The notes: generated by a model from the letters alone, not told the origin. Shown: positions 8,175 through 16,563, counted from the stretch's first letter. The stretch is 64,000 nt of DNA from Polyangiaceae bacterium (GCA_023150915.1 JAKLKA010000033.1:1-64000), one strand, 5' to 3'. A program made the numbers and translations.

Positions 8175-11100
8175 GGCCGCACCCCCGCCATGCCGAGCAG
8201 CCAGAGCTCGCGGAGCGCGTCGCCGAGCTCGCGCACCCGGCCGCTCACCACCTGCGCGAGCCGGTAGTCGATGACGCTGGCGAGGCTCGGTCGACCCTCG
8301 AGCGGCGTCCAGGTCACGCTGCGCACGATCGGCAGGATGGACTCCGGGTTCTCGGGCAGCGGGCCGTCGCCTTCGAGGGCCTGCTCGAACGCGCGGGCAC
8401 GCCCGGCGTGACGGGCCAGGTGCTCGCACGGCGCGTCGCCGCCGGGGACGACGTCGACTCGCACGATCTCGGGTCCCACGCCCTCGGCGCGGCGCACGTG
8501 GCAACCCGTCTCGCCAGCGAAGAAGTCGCTCACGCCGGGTCCGACCAGGCGCAGCGAGAGCAGACGCGGTCGCGCCTCGAGCAGCTCGTCGAGGCCGGTC
8601 TTGCTCGTGGCGCTCTTCACGCCGTCGTCGATGGCCGCGACCTCGAGCGCGCCGCGCGCCGAGGCGTAGGCGCGCCCGAGCCACTCGAGCAGGCCGGGGT
8701 TGCCGCGCGAGAAGCGGCGGCTCTCGTGGCTCGCCGCCAGGCGCACCAGATCGATGCGAACCACGTGGCGGTCCGCCTGCCCGCGGCTCTCGAGCACGCG
8801 CTCCAGGAAGCCGAGCTCGGCGAGGTCGGCGAGCAGCTGCGCGCGTTGGCGGGCGACGGGAATGGTCTGCCGCGGCGCGAGGCGCTCGCGCCGTGAGCGG
8901 TCCTCGCGCAGCCTACCAAAGGCGTCGGCCAGAGTGGTGTAGTCCTCGCCGCTGAGCTCCTCACCGGCGCGGCGCTTCTCGAGGCGCGACGCAGCTTGCA
9001 GGGCCGCGTCGCCGGCGACGCGGCGTTCGAGCCGCTGGATCAAACGCGCGACGTGGACGGCGAGGGCGTCCAGGTTGAAGATCTGATCGGCGCGCGAGCC
9101 GTCGCCCAGTCGCAAATCGTGGAGCTCGCGACTCACGTCCGCGTGGAGCTCGGCGAGCTGCCCGGAGCTCTGGATCTCGCGCAACTCGGGCAGCGCAGCG
9201 GCGAGCCGCTCCGTCAGGTCCGCGCCGAACAGGCTCTCGATGAAGCCCGCGGCAAGCTCGACCGGCTCCGCCTCGCGCAGCGCCTCGGCGTGGACCTTCA
9301 CCCGTGCGCCGTGCCGATGGAGCCAGAACAGACGCATTTCGGCGCCACGCTCGGCGTTGACGGCGCGGCCCAGCTCGTCGCCGATGTTCCGATCGATGTG
9401 GCGCTTCAGGGCGCGGGCGCCGTACTCCACGCTGTAACCCTCGTTCACCACGCTCTCGACCACGGCGCCGGTGAAGCGCACGAACACGTTGCGCTCGGTG
9501 AGCCCGGGGCGCGCGGTGAGCTTGGTCAGCTCTTTCTTGGCAATGTCGCGGGCGGCAGCGCGATCGAGGGGCTCGAAGGGGACGACCCGATCGATGCGAT
9601 TGAACAGCTCCGGGGGAAAGAACTCGCGGACGGCGCGCGCCACGTCGGCGCTCGGGCTCCCGGGGTCATCGAGGAAACCGCGTACGCTGCGCTTGCCCGC
9701 ACCCAGGTTGCTGGTCATGACCACGACCGAGTGGGAGAAATCGGCCACGGCGCCGCTCGCGTCGGTGAGGCGCCCCTCGTCGAACACCTGCAGCATCAGG
9801 TTGAGCACCGCGGGGTGGGCCTTTTCGATCTCGTCGAAGAGCAGCACCGAGAAGGGTTGCCCGAGCACCGCGCGGGTCAGCGTGCCCTCGGGGGTGAAGC
9901 GATCGCCCAGCAAGCGGGCCACCGCGTCCGCGCCGCCGTGCTCGCCCATGTCGAAGCGACACAGGCGCCGTGCGTCGCCGTACAGGTACTCGGCCAGGCA
10001 CTTGGCCAGCTCCGTCTTGCCGGTGCCGGTCGGGCCAGTGAAGAGGTACACGCCGTACGGTCGCTCGCGCGCGGTGAGGCCCGCGCGCAGCGAGAGCACC
10101 AGATCCACGGCGGCGTCGAGGGCCGCGGGCTGGCCCATGATCTGCTGCCCCAGCTCGCGCCGGAGCGTCTCGGCGGAGAGCGGCGGGTCGGACGAGAGCA
10201 GGAGCTCCGGGAGCCCGGTCTGCTTCGCGAACCAGGCGGTGACCTCGCTCGCGGCGAGCGGCGGTTGCACCAGCGCGTCGTCGGGCTTGGCGTGGCTCTT
10301 GACCAGCCCCTTCAGCGCCGAAAGCGAGCGCCCGGGCTCGCTGCCGCCCGACAGCGCGCGACCGAGATCGAGGATGCGCCGGTAGGCGCGCGGGTCGATC
10401 TCGAGCTGGTGCTCGCGCTCCAGCCGCCGCGCTTCGTGCAGCAGCATCGAGAGGGTCGCGGGCACCGGCACCGGCTCCACGGTCACGCGCGTGAACGCGC
10501 TGGCGAAGGCGGGTGCCTCGTGCTCGAGGCGCGTCAGCTCGGCGGGCGTGCACTCGCCGATGAAGCCGAGCTCGCGCCGCGCGAGGGGACCGCGGAAGAA
10601 GTCCGCCAGAGCGCGCTCGCTGCCCACCGTGCGTCCGATGTTCCCCCAGGCCGCGACGTCGTCCGCGTACACCATCCAGCGCCTCTTCTTGGCGCGCTCG
10701 AGCAGCGCCACGGCGCGCGCCTCCCACTGGCCCACGTAGGACATGCCGGCGATCAGGTGCCGGCCGCGGATGCTCATCACGATCCGGCAGCGATCGAGGT
10801 TTCGGTGGAACGGGTAGTCGTCGGCGTCGAGCAGATCCGCGACCGCCCGCGCGATCAGCGTGGACTTGCCCGACCCGGGCGGCCCCACCACCAGCACTGG
10901 CGCCTTCGTGGCCAGGACCTCTGCCAGGCGCTCTCGCAAGCCGGGCCGCGGGACGCCCGTGACCAGCGTGCCCTCCGCCGCGCGCGCGCTCAGGTTCTCG
11001 CTCACGCGCAAGAGGTCGTCGAGCCGCGCCGACGCCCCGACGCCCAGGGCTTCGGGCTCGTCCCTCTTGGGCGCGAGCAGCGCCAGCAGATCGGGCGGAT

Positions 11101-11596
11101 CGAGATCGAAGCGCGCGGTGACCAGCTTCTCGCTGCCGTTCGCCTTGGCGAGCTCGAGGTCCTCGTCGGGCTCGAGCACGCGCGCGTAGGCCTCCAGGAC
11201 CTGCGCGCCGAAGTCCGCCTCCGGGTCCACCACGAACCACTGGCGAGGCCGAAGCGGGTGATACGCGATGCGCACCTCGCTGTGCTCGCCGGTCGGGCGG
11301 AGCTCCGTGACCACGGGGAACCAGCCGGCGACGTGACGCTTCTCGCCCTCGTGGGTGAGCTTCAGCTCGCCGTGCACGCGCTCGAGCTTGCGTCCCGGCG
11401 GTACGGTCAGCCGTGAGAACACCACGGGCTCGAGCTTCGACGCCTCGCGCCGCACGCGCTCGATGCTGCGCTCCCTGGCCTTGCCGGCGTCGCGAGACAC
11501 CGTGGTCCACTCGAAGAGCCCGGCACAGACCGGGGTCATGCGCACGAGGTTGCCGTGCCTCGACTGGTACAGGCTGAGCGAGACCTGGACGCTCAC
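8171..11596 (-). CDS. ClpB-like double AAA+ ATPase, paralogue 2, with C-terminal PCRF-like region
   Basis: 1141 aa, GTG 11596 overlapping the upstream stop (GTGA). Residues 1-~200 form the family N-domain. D1 has Walker A GPPGSGKST (~238), the loop AGMSYVGQWEAR and a weak Walker B (VYADDV). D2 has Walker A GPTGTGKTELAK (~521), Walker B LFDEIEKAH, sensor-1 MTSNLG, Arg finger FNRID and sensor-2 YGARALKR. The D2 aromatic pore loop is deleted, as in the other paralogues. Residues ~800-1055 resemble the PCRF domain of release factors 1/2: a helical stretch, then HVVRIDLVRL, LLEWLGRAYASARGALEV and LVGPGVSDFFAGETGCHVRR, the last matching the GDGVYGRLKFESGGHR region of RF1. No GGQ motif follows, so it cannot hydrolyse peptidyl-tRNA. 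Role unknown. Confidence 0.85.
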   Translation of the reverse strand: MSVQVSLSLYQSRHGNLVRMTPVCAGLFEWTTVSRDAGKARERSIERVRREASKLEPVVFSRLTVPPGRKLERVHGELKLTHEGEKRHVAGWFPVVTELRPTGEHSEVRIAYHPLRPRQWFVVDPEADFGAQVLEAYARVLEPDEDLELAKANGSEKLVTARFDLDPPDLLALLAPKRDEPEALGVGASARLDDLLRVSENLSARAAEGTLVTGVPRPGLRERLAEVLATKAPVLVVGPPGSGKSTLIARAVADLLDADDYPFHRNLDRCRIVMSIRGRHLIAGMSYVGQWEARAVALLERAKKRRWMVYADDVAAWGNIGRTVGSERALADFFRGPLARRELGFIGECTPAELTRLEHEAPAFASAFTRVTVEPVPVPATLSMLLHEARRLEREHQLEIDPRAYRRILDLGRALSGGSEPGRSLSALKGLVKSHAKPDDALVQPPLAASEVTAWFAKQTGLPELLLSSDPPLSAETLRRELGQQIMGQPAALDAAVDLVLSLRAGLTARERPYGVYLFTGPTGTGKTELAKCLAEYLYGDARRLCRFDMGEHGGADAVARLLGDRFTPEGTLTRAVLGQPFSVLLFDEIEKAHPAVLNLMLQVFDEGRLTDASGAVADFSHSVVVMTSNLGAGKRSVRGFLDDPGSPSADVARAVREFFPPELFNRIDRVVPFEPLDRAAARDIAKKELTKLTARPGLTERNVFVRFTGAVVESVVNEGYSVEYGARALKRHIDRNIGDELGRAVNAERGAEMRLFWLHRHGARVKVHAEALREAEPVELAAGFIESLFGADLTERLAAALPELREIQSSGQLAELHADVSRELHDLRLGDGSRADQIFNLDALAVHVARLIQRLERRVAGDAALQAASRLEKRRAGEELSGEDYTTLADAFGRLREDRSRRERLAPRQTIPVARQRAQLLADLAELGFLERVLESRGQADRHVVRIDLVRLAASHESRRFSRGNPGLLEWLGRAYASARGALEVAAIDDGVKSATSKTGLDELLEARPRLLSLRLVGPGVSDFFAGETGCHVRRAEGVGPEIVRVDVVPGGDAPCEHLARHAGRARAFEQALEGDGPLPENPESILPIVRSVTWTPLEGRPSLASVIDYRLAQVVSGRVRELGDALRELWLLGMAGVRP

Positions 11597-14500
11597 TCTG
11601 CCCCCGCCACGAGCGACTCGAAGATCATCTCTGCCCAACGCGCGAAGATGTCGTCTGGGTCGACGTCGTCCCAACGATCTTCCTCGGCGAACACCGCGAA
11701 GCGCCCGGCGACGTCCACGGCCAGGCAAACCCCGGTGCGACGCCCGACGGCGAGGTCAGGCGCTTGCTCGGCGTACTTCCACTCTTCGGCCCCGGGCTCG
11801 TACTTGCTCGAAAGCTGGCGGATCCAGAGCCCGCTCGGCCCGCCCTCGAGCTCCCAGAGCCAGCGCCCGCAGCACGGCAAGAGCAGTGTGCCCGCGCCCT
11901 GCCCCTTCACCGACAAGAGCAAGCGCGCGGGCAGGTCTCCGCGTTCGAGCGCGAAGTCCAGGCTGCGCGGCGGCCCGAAGCGCCGATCCTTCTCCGGCGG
12001 CCAATCGGACACGTCGGCGCGCTCGCCGCGATTGAGGTGCACGCGCGCAAGGTAGCCCCTCGCCTCGACGAAACGCGCCATCGATCTCAGAAAGCGCGGG
12101 AGCACGTGGGCGGGACCCAGCTCTTGCAGATCGAGGGTGACCTCGCTGTCGTCGCTGAGCTGCACCAGCGCGTGACCCAGGGCGCGCCTGAGCGCGAGGT
12201 GCGCCGCCTCGGCGTCGGGCACCAGCAGGTCGGGGGGGGCTGCGTCGTCCAGGGAGCTGATGGCGAGCTGCTCGATGTCGCGGAGCTCGGCCGCTCGCGC
12301 CTCGAGGGGCGCGGAGAGCTCGGAGAGCTTCGCGTGCTCGGTGGTGAGCTCGGCCAGGGCAGCGCCGCGGGGCGCGCGCCGGCGCTGCCGCTTGCCGCCG
12401 GAGAGCAGGCCGAGCTCGGCCTGGATCTCGCCCAGCCGCTCGCCGAGCGACGCGATGGGTCCGAGCGCGAGCCACTGCTCGGCCTCGCGGCGCAGGGCCG
12501 AGATCCGAAGCGCGCCGGTGCCGGCGTCCTTCGCGCGCCGCGCGGGTCGTGCGAGAAGCGCGAGGCGAAGTCCGCCGCGCTCGAGCTCCCCGAACCGGCG
12601 GCCAAGGCCCGGCTCACCCAGGCTGATCCGCAGCGCGTCGACGTCGCCGGGCTCGGCCGCCGCGCGCACATGCACCAGCTGCCCCTCCGCCGCGGAGCCG
12701 TGCGCCGAGAGCAGCGCCGCGACGGGCGCGATCAGATGCTGCTCGAGGTGACGGCGCAGGCCGCGCGCGCCGTAGCTCGCCGAATAGCCCTCGCTGGCCA
12801 GGTGCTCGAGCGCGCGCTCCGACACCGCGAGGCGCACCGCGCGCTCCTCGAAGCCCTCGCGGGCGCTGATGCGCGCGAGAGCGACCTTGGCCACGTTGCC
12901 GATCTGTTCGCGGCTGAGCGACGCGAAGCACACGATCTTGTCCAAGCGGTTGAGGAACTCGGGCCGAAAGTGCTCGCGAGCGCGCGCCGTGTAATGGGCC
13001 TCGTCGTCCCGCTCCTCGTCGCCGAAGCCGAGCTTGGGGCGCTGGTGCTGCGCCCCGAGGTTGCTCGTCATGATGATGATGGCGTTCTCGAAGTGCGCGA
13101 GGCGGCCGCGTGCGTCGCTGAGCCGGCCTTCGCCCAGGACCTGGAGCAAGAGGTCGAACACGGCCGGATCCGCCTTCTCGATCTCGTCGAGCAGGAGCAC
13201 GCTGAAGGGCTGCTCGCGGATCTTCCGGGTCAGCACGCCGTCGTCGCGATCGGTGCCGCGGATCAAGCGCTCGGCTGCCCAGGCGTCCGCGTACTCGCTC
13301 ATGTCGAAGCGCGAGAGGCGCGAAGCGGAGCCGAACAACAGCTCGGCGAGGGCCTTGGCGAGCTCGGTCTTGCCCACGCCCGTCGGACCCACGAACAGGA
13401 ACTGCGCGAGCGGTCTGCCGCGGGGGGAGAGCCCGGCTTTGACCGTCGCCAGCGTCTCCGCGACGCGGCGGATGGCGCGCTCTTGACCGATGATGCGCGC
13501 GCGGAAGCGGCGCTCGACGTCCTCGACGAGCAGGCTGCGCTCGTCGCGGAGCAGGAGCTCGGGCACACCCGTCCGGGCGGAATAGGCGGCGAGCACGTCG
13601 TCGCGGGTGACGGCCCGGTCCTCGACTTTGCGAGCCAGGACCTCTTCGAGCAAGGTGACGGCCTTGCCGGGGAGAGAGCGCGCAGGCTCGTAGCGCTCGG
13701 TCAGCTCGACGACTTGCTCCGCCGCGCCCGCGCCGAGCGCGCCCGACGCGCGGGCCGTGAGCAGGTCCGCCGTCTGCGCGCGGTCGAGGGGCGCGACATG
13801 GACGCGCTCGAGGTGGGAGAAGAAGCCGACCTGACGGTGCGAGAGCTCGTCGTAGCGCGCCGGAGTGAGCTCGCCGAACAGGCGCACGCGCCCGCGCGAC
13901 ACGTAGCGCAGCATCGCGCTCGCCATGTCCTCGTAGCCGCCCGGGCGCCCGGCAAAGAGATCGTCGAGGTCCTCGAAGTAGAGCACGGCGTCCAGGAGCT
14001 CGACCGCGCCCATCACATCCACGACCCGCTGCTCGAGCTGGCCCACGAAGCTCTGCCCAGCGACCATCTCCGCGCCCGAGGTGGCCCACGCGCGCCTGCC
14101 GCTCGCCGCCAGCGCCGCCATGAACAGCGCGGACTTGCCGGCGCCGGGCTCGCCCAGGAGCACGCCGCTCCGTCGCTGCTTCGCGCCGAGCGACGCGGCG
14201 AGCGCGCTCGGGTCGCGGTGCACGAGCGGACTCCGTGGCCGCCCGAGCTCACGGGCCACGCTCTCGAGCAGCTTGCGCGCCGCGGCGAGCTTCTTCTGCG
14301 GCGAGCTCTTCTCCTCCGTCGAACCGAGCTCCACGCTGGGCCGGGTCAGCTCCAGCGGGCCCGCGGGCAAGAGGTCGAGCCACTCGGCGCCGCCGAGATC
14401 GCGCGCCGCGCAAAGGCGGCCCGCCTCGCGCGCGACGACCTCATCGAGCTCGGGCGGCCGCTTCTGGGGCACGTAGACGACGTGATCGAGCGCCGGGACC

Positions 14501-14841
14501 AGCACCCACTCGGCGCCGCGCGTCGCTGCCTCGAGCACCACGGTCTGGAGCTCGACCGGGAGCTTGCTCTTGCGGCAGAGCGGGCCCTTGTGCTCGAAGC
14601 TGACTGGCACCGCGCGGACCGCAGCGGGCTCCGGCAACAGGAACCGTCCGAGCGCGTCGCCGGGAGCGCGCGCGAGCTGCTCGCCCAGGAAGAGCGCCAG
14701 CTCTTCCAGCGCCGCCTCGCGCTCGTCGGCGTGACTCACCCAGCGCGGGGCCGAGGCCGGGAACGCCGAGACGAACCCGGCGTCGTTCACGCGCACGACC
14801 ACCAGGGGCTGTACGCGTGTGGCGCCGCGCGGTTCGGTCAC
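11593..14841 (-). CDS. ClpB-like double AAA+ ATPase, paralogue 3, with C-terminal PCRF-like region
   Basis: 1082 aa from GTG 14841, which overlaps the NmrA-like stop by GTGA. N-domain is residues 1-~170. D1 has Walker A GEPGAGKSA (~230), the loop AGQSFVGQLEQR and Walker B VLYFEDLDDL. D2 has Walker A GPTGVGKTELAK (~485), Walker B LLLDEIEKAD, sensor-1 MTSNLG, Arg finger LNRLDK and sensor-2 YGARGLRR. The segment after MSEY lacks GYVG. Residues ~780-1015 parallel paralogue 2: a long helical region, then EVTLDLQEL, a helix FLRSMARFVEARGY, and LLLSVKGQGAGTLLLPCCGRWLWEL, which again has a release-factor PCRF shape without GGQ. Order and spacing of all parts match paralogue 2, so the genes arose by duplication. 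Probably cytoplasmic; partners unknown. Confidence 0.85.
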   Translation of the reverse strand: MTEPRGATRVQPLVVVRVNDAGFVSAFPASAPRWVSHADEREAALEELALFLGEQLARAPGDALGRFLLPEPAAVRAVPVSFEHKGPLCRKSKLPVELQTVVLEAATRGAEWVLVPALDHVVYVPQKRPPELDEVVAREAGRLCAARDLGGAEWLDLLPAGPLELTRPSVELGSTEEKSSPQKKLAAARKLLESVARELGRPRSPLVHRDPSALAASLGAKQRRSGVLLGEPGAGKSALFMAALAASGRRAWATSGAEMVAGQSFVGQLEQRVVDVMGAVELLDAVLYFEDLDDLFAGRPGGYEDMASAMLRYVSRGRVRLFGELTPARYDELSHRQVGFFSHLERVHVAPLDRAQTADLLTARASGALGAGAAEQVVELTERYEPARSLPGKAVTLLEEVLARKVEDRAVTRDDVLAAYSARTGVPELLLRDERSLLVEDVERRFRARIIGQERAIRRVAETLATVKAGLSPRGRPLAQFLFVGPTGVGKTELAKALAELLFGSASRLSRFDMSEYADAWAAERLIRGTDRDDGVLTRKIREQPFSVLLLDEIEKADPAVFDLLLQVLGEGRLSDARGRLAHFENAIIIMTSNLGAQHQRPKLGFGDEERDDEAHYTARAREHFRPEFLNRLDKIVCFASLSREQIGNVAKVALARISAREGFEERAVRLAVSERALEHLASEGYSASYGARGLRRHLEQHLIAPVAALLSAHGSAAEGQLVHVRAAAEPGDVDALRISLGEPGLGRRFGELERGGLRLALLARPARRAKDAGTGALRISALRREAEQWLALGPIASLGERLGEIQAELGLLSGGKRQRRRAPRGAALAELTTEHAKLSELSAPLEARAAELRDIEQLAISSLDDAAPPDLLVPDAEAAHLALRRALGHALVQLSDDSEVTLDLQELGPAHVLPRFLRSMARFVEARGYLARVHLNRGERADVSDWPPEKDRRFGPPRSLDFALERGDLPARLLLSVKGQGAGTLLLPCCGRWLWELEGGPSGLWIRQLSSKYEPGAEEWKYAEQAPDLAVGRRTGVCLAVDVAGRFAVFAEEDRWDDVDPDDIFARWAEMIFESLVAGAE

Positions 14842-15341
14842 CGGCGCACGATAACACCCGTCATGTTGTCCATGAAGGAGGCAGGTCGGAGCACCGTCAG
14901 CGGCACCGACTGGGCGCGCGCGTGGGACTCCACCTCTAGCTTGCTGTCGACGTGCGGCACGTTCGTCTTCGCTTGGTCGCCCAGCTGAAGCACGGTGCTC
15001 AGCACGAGGTGGTCGACCCCTGCCTCCAGGCACGCGCCGACTATGTTCTTGCCCTGGCTGACCTCGCCCCGGACGTCGCAGTGCTTGTAGTCGGGCGACC
15101 ATGGTTGGGTCACGCCGAAGACGCCGCGGGCGCCCGTGAATGCGGCGATCAACGAGGCCCGATCGGCCAGGTCGGCGCGCACGACCCGGGCGCCGGCACG
15201 CGCGAGCTCTTGCGCGGCCTCGCCCTCGGGCGAGCGCGAGAGCGCGACCACCTCCCAGCGCCCGCTCGCGAGCAAGCTCCGCACCACCGCCCGACCCTGG
15301 TTTCCCGTCGCTCCACAGACTGCGATCCGCGCCTCACTCAT
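14838..15341 (-). CDS. NmrA-like NAD(P)-binding protein, C-terminally truncated
   Basis: 167 aa. The N-terminus IAVCGATGNQGRAVV is the Rossmann dinucleotide loop of the NmrA/SDR-atypical family, and the body (LVLSTVLQLGD, VLRPASFMDNM) matches the family well. Members are normally near 290-300 aa with a C-terminal substrate domain. Here the frame stops about ten residues after FMDNM, and the next ~3.2 kb is the AAA+ gene whose GTG start overlaps this stop. The downstream sequence in this frame does not look like an NmrA C-terminus, so this is a real truncation, not a frameshift. It may be a remnant kept for translational coupling, or a small redox-sensing Rossmann protein in the AAA+ operon. 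Confidence 0.75.
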   Translation of the reverse strand: MSEARIAVCGATGNQGRAVVRSLLASGRWEVVALSRSPEGEAAQELARAGARVVRADLADRASLIAAFTGARGVFGVTQPWSPDYKHCDVRGEVSQGKNIVGACLEAGVDHLVLSTVLQLGDQAKTNVPHVDSKLEVESHARAQSVPLTVLRPASFMDNMTGVIVRR

Positions 15342-15371
15342 GGCTCATCCCCCTGTGCACCAGCATCGCGC

Positions 15372-15578
15372 TCAGCTCGCATTTCTGGTAGATCGGCGGG
15401 CAATCCGCGCGGCGACGAGACTCGCTTTGGCGCGGGCCTTCGCCGAGGGACGGCCGACGCGCGCCACGAGATCGTCGATGTAGCGGTCGGTCTCTGCCAA
15501 GAGCTCGAGGCGCCGAAGCTCCGCACGTACCGCCCGCTGCGACAGCTCGGACGCCGGGAGCCGGTGCTTGCGCGGCAT
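15372..15578 (-). CDS. Small basic protein, unknown (antitoxin-like appearance)
   Basis: 68 aa from ATG 15578 (a second ATG four codons upstream falls inside the -10 element). It is helical and rich in Arg/Ala/Leu, with a central ELLAETDRYIDDLVARVGRP and a basic C-terminus. The layout recalls small DNA-binding antitoxins, but I do not recognise the family. It stands alone as the first gene of the strand, 30 bp before the NmrA-like/AAA+ genes, so it could be the first gene of that operon and a regulator of it. The well-formed promoter with an inverted repeat supports a real gene. Confidence 0.5.
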   Translation of the reverse strand: MPRKHRLPASELSQRAVRAELRRLELLAETDRYIDDLVARVGRPSAKARAKASLVAARIARRSTRNAS

Positions 15579-15585
15579 GCGCCTG

Positions 15586-15613
15586 TACATACACCCCGAT
15601 GCGGGGCCGTCAA
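15586..15613 (-). promoter_or_regulatory. Sigma-70-type promoter with inverted repeat in the spacer
   Basis: On the minus strand, TTGACG (15613-15608) is followed by a 16-bp spacer and TATGTA (15591-15586), then 7 nt to ATG 15578. The spacer holds a perfect inverted repeat CCCCG-CAT-CGGGG (15594-15606), a likely operator. It would drive the small gene and probably the NmrA/AAA+ operon, giving a leaderless transcript. Confidence 0.6.
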
Positions 15614-15618
15614 TCGCG

Positions 15619-16554
15619 CTACTGGCAGGGCTTCTTCACCAACGTCAGCTCCCCGCTCACGGGCTTGGCGTCGGTCACCTTGCCGAGCTCGGTGAGCGAG
15701 CCGAGGGTCAGCTCCATTCCCAGGCTGCCGCCGGGCTGGATGGTCCCCGCGTTGTGGCAGAGCACCACTCCTGCCTTGGCGCCTGTCGCAGGCCACCGGA
15801 AGAAACCGGTTCCGCTTCCCGCGATAGTCTCGTAGTGGACGGCGTACCCGCCGTCCTGGCTCGACATCTGGGCAACGCCAGACGCATGGGCATGGCTGCT
15901 CGGGTCGTGCAGCTCGCTCACCGGGAAGGTGTCGAGCGACCCCTTGATCTGGAACTTGTCCTTGCAGCTGGCCGAGTTGGCGCAGAGCGTGAGCGAGCCT
16001 GCCAGCGCCGAGCCCGGACAGCTGCCAACGTGCGACAGCCCGGTCAGCTTGATGGGCTTCGTCAAGTCGCCGAAGGTGAGCGATGCCTGCGCTGCGACGT
16101 AGTGCTTGCCGTTCAGAACGGACGTCAGGGGCGTGCCAAGGTAGGCCTTGCCCACGACCGAATCGCCCTCTTTCACCGCGCCAGTTCCCTCTACGACGAG
16201 CCCTCCACCGCCTGCGATCGCGATCCTCACCGTCCAGCTCATGGGCATCTGCTCGTGCATCAGCGGCTGCCCCAGATCTCCGTCCACGCTGTTGCCCGCC
16301 AGCGTCCCCGTGACGTGGAGCACGCCGTCGCACGCGCCGCCGCCGAAGCCTGCGCCCCCACCGGAGCTTGCGCCCGCGCTGCCGCTCGCGCCCGCGCTGC
16401 CGCCGCTGCCGCCGCTGCCGCCGCTGCCGCCGCTGCCGCCAGTGTTGACGCTCCCGCCGGAGCCCAGCGGCACCGTGGGAGGGCCTTCGCCGCCGCCGTC
16501 GCCGCACCCGGCGACCCAGACCGCCAGAATCCCAACGATGCTCCAGGTCCGCAC
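15619..16554 (-). CDS. Secreted lipoprotein with Gly/Ser linker, unknown function
   Basis: 311 aa, GTG start at 16554. The signal peptide ends in a lipobox (VAGCG), followed by a ~50-residue Gly/Ser/Ala linker that includes a (GGS)5 tract, then a ~230-residue domain that looks all-beta, with several Cys pairs (for example CPGS, CANSASC, LCHNAG, KKPCQ) suggesting disulphides. This is the common myxobacterial plan of lipid anchor, flexible tether and exported domain. No catalytic motif was recognised. It stands alone between the small-protein promoter and the divergent PLP operon. A -10-like TAGCCT lies 9 nt ahead of the GTG. Confidence 0.75.
   Translation of the reverse strand: MRTWSIVGILAVWVAGCGDGGGEGPPTVPLGSGGSVNTGGSGGSGGSGGSGGSAGASGSAGASSGGGAGFGGGACDGVLHVTGTLAGNSVDGDLGQPLMHEQMPMSWTVRIAIAGGGGLVVEGTGAVKEGDSVVGKAYLGTPLTSVLNGKHYVAAQASLTFGDLTKPIKLTGLSHVGSCPGSALAGSLTLCANSASCKDKFQIKGSLDTFPVSELHDPSSHAHASGVAQMSSQDGGYAVHYETIAGSGTGFFRWPATGAKAGVVLCHNAGTIQPGGSLGMELTLGSLTELGKVTDAKPVSGELTLVKKPCQ
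16397..16440. repeat. 9-bp tandem repeat, about 4.9 copies, coding Gly-Gly-Ser
   Basis: The unit ctgccgccg repeats perfectly from 16397 to 16440. On the minus strand it encodes GGS repeats of the lipoprotein linker, so it is a coding minisatellite that can change length without a frameshift. Confidence 0.85.
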
Positions 16555-16563
16555 GCAGGGTCG

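Noticed and set aside
5931..8684. Longer N-terminus for AAA+ paralogue 1 starting upstream of 8174
   Set aside because: The added ~170 residues are Arg/Pro-rich noise lying across the 3' end of paralogue 2. GTG 8174 sits in a GTGA overlap identical to the other operon junctions.
5931..14841. Type VI secretion ClpV identity for the AAA+ genes
   Set aside because: No T6SS genes (TssB/C, Hcp, VgrG) are nearby, three copies are present, and Clp_N and the D2 pore loop are missing.
11764..14988. A 1074-codon open frame on the plus strand opposite AAA+ paralogue 3
   Set aside because: Third-position GC bias keeps antisense frames open here. Its translation is Arg/Glu/Leu/Gln/His-rich with no recognisable domain, while the opposite strand has full AAA+ motifs. 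The same holds for long opposite-strand frames at 5736-8267, 8996-11416 and 31262-33484.
14838..15341. Frameshift explanation for the short NmrA-like gene
   Set aside because: None of the downstream frames continues an NmrA C-terminal domain. The next sequence is fully explained by the AAA+ gene.
16397..16440. Repeat array possibly related to CRISPR or a mobile element
   Set aside because: Perfect 9-bp units without spacers that code for the GGS linker of a lipoprotein, so a coding minisatellite.
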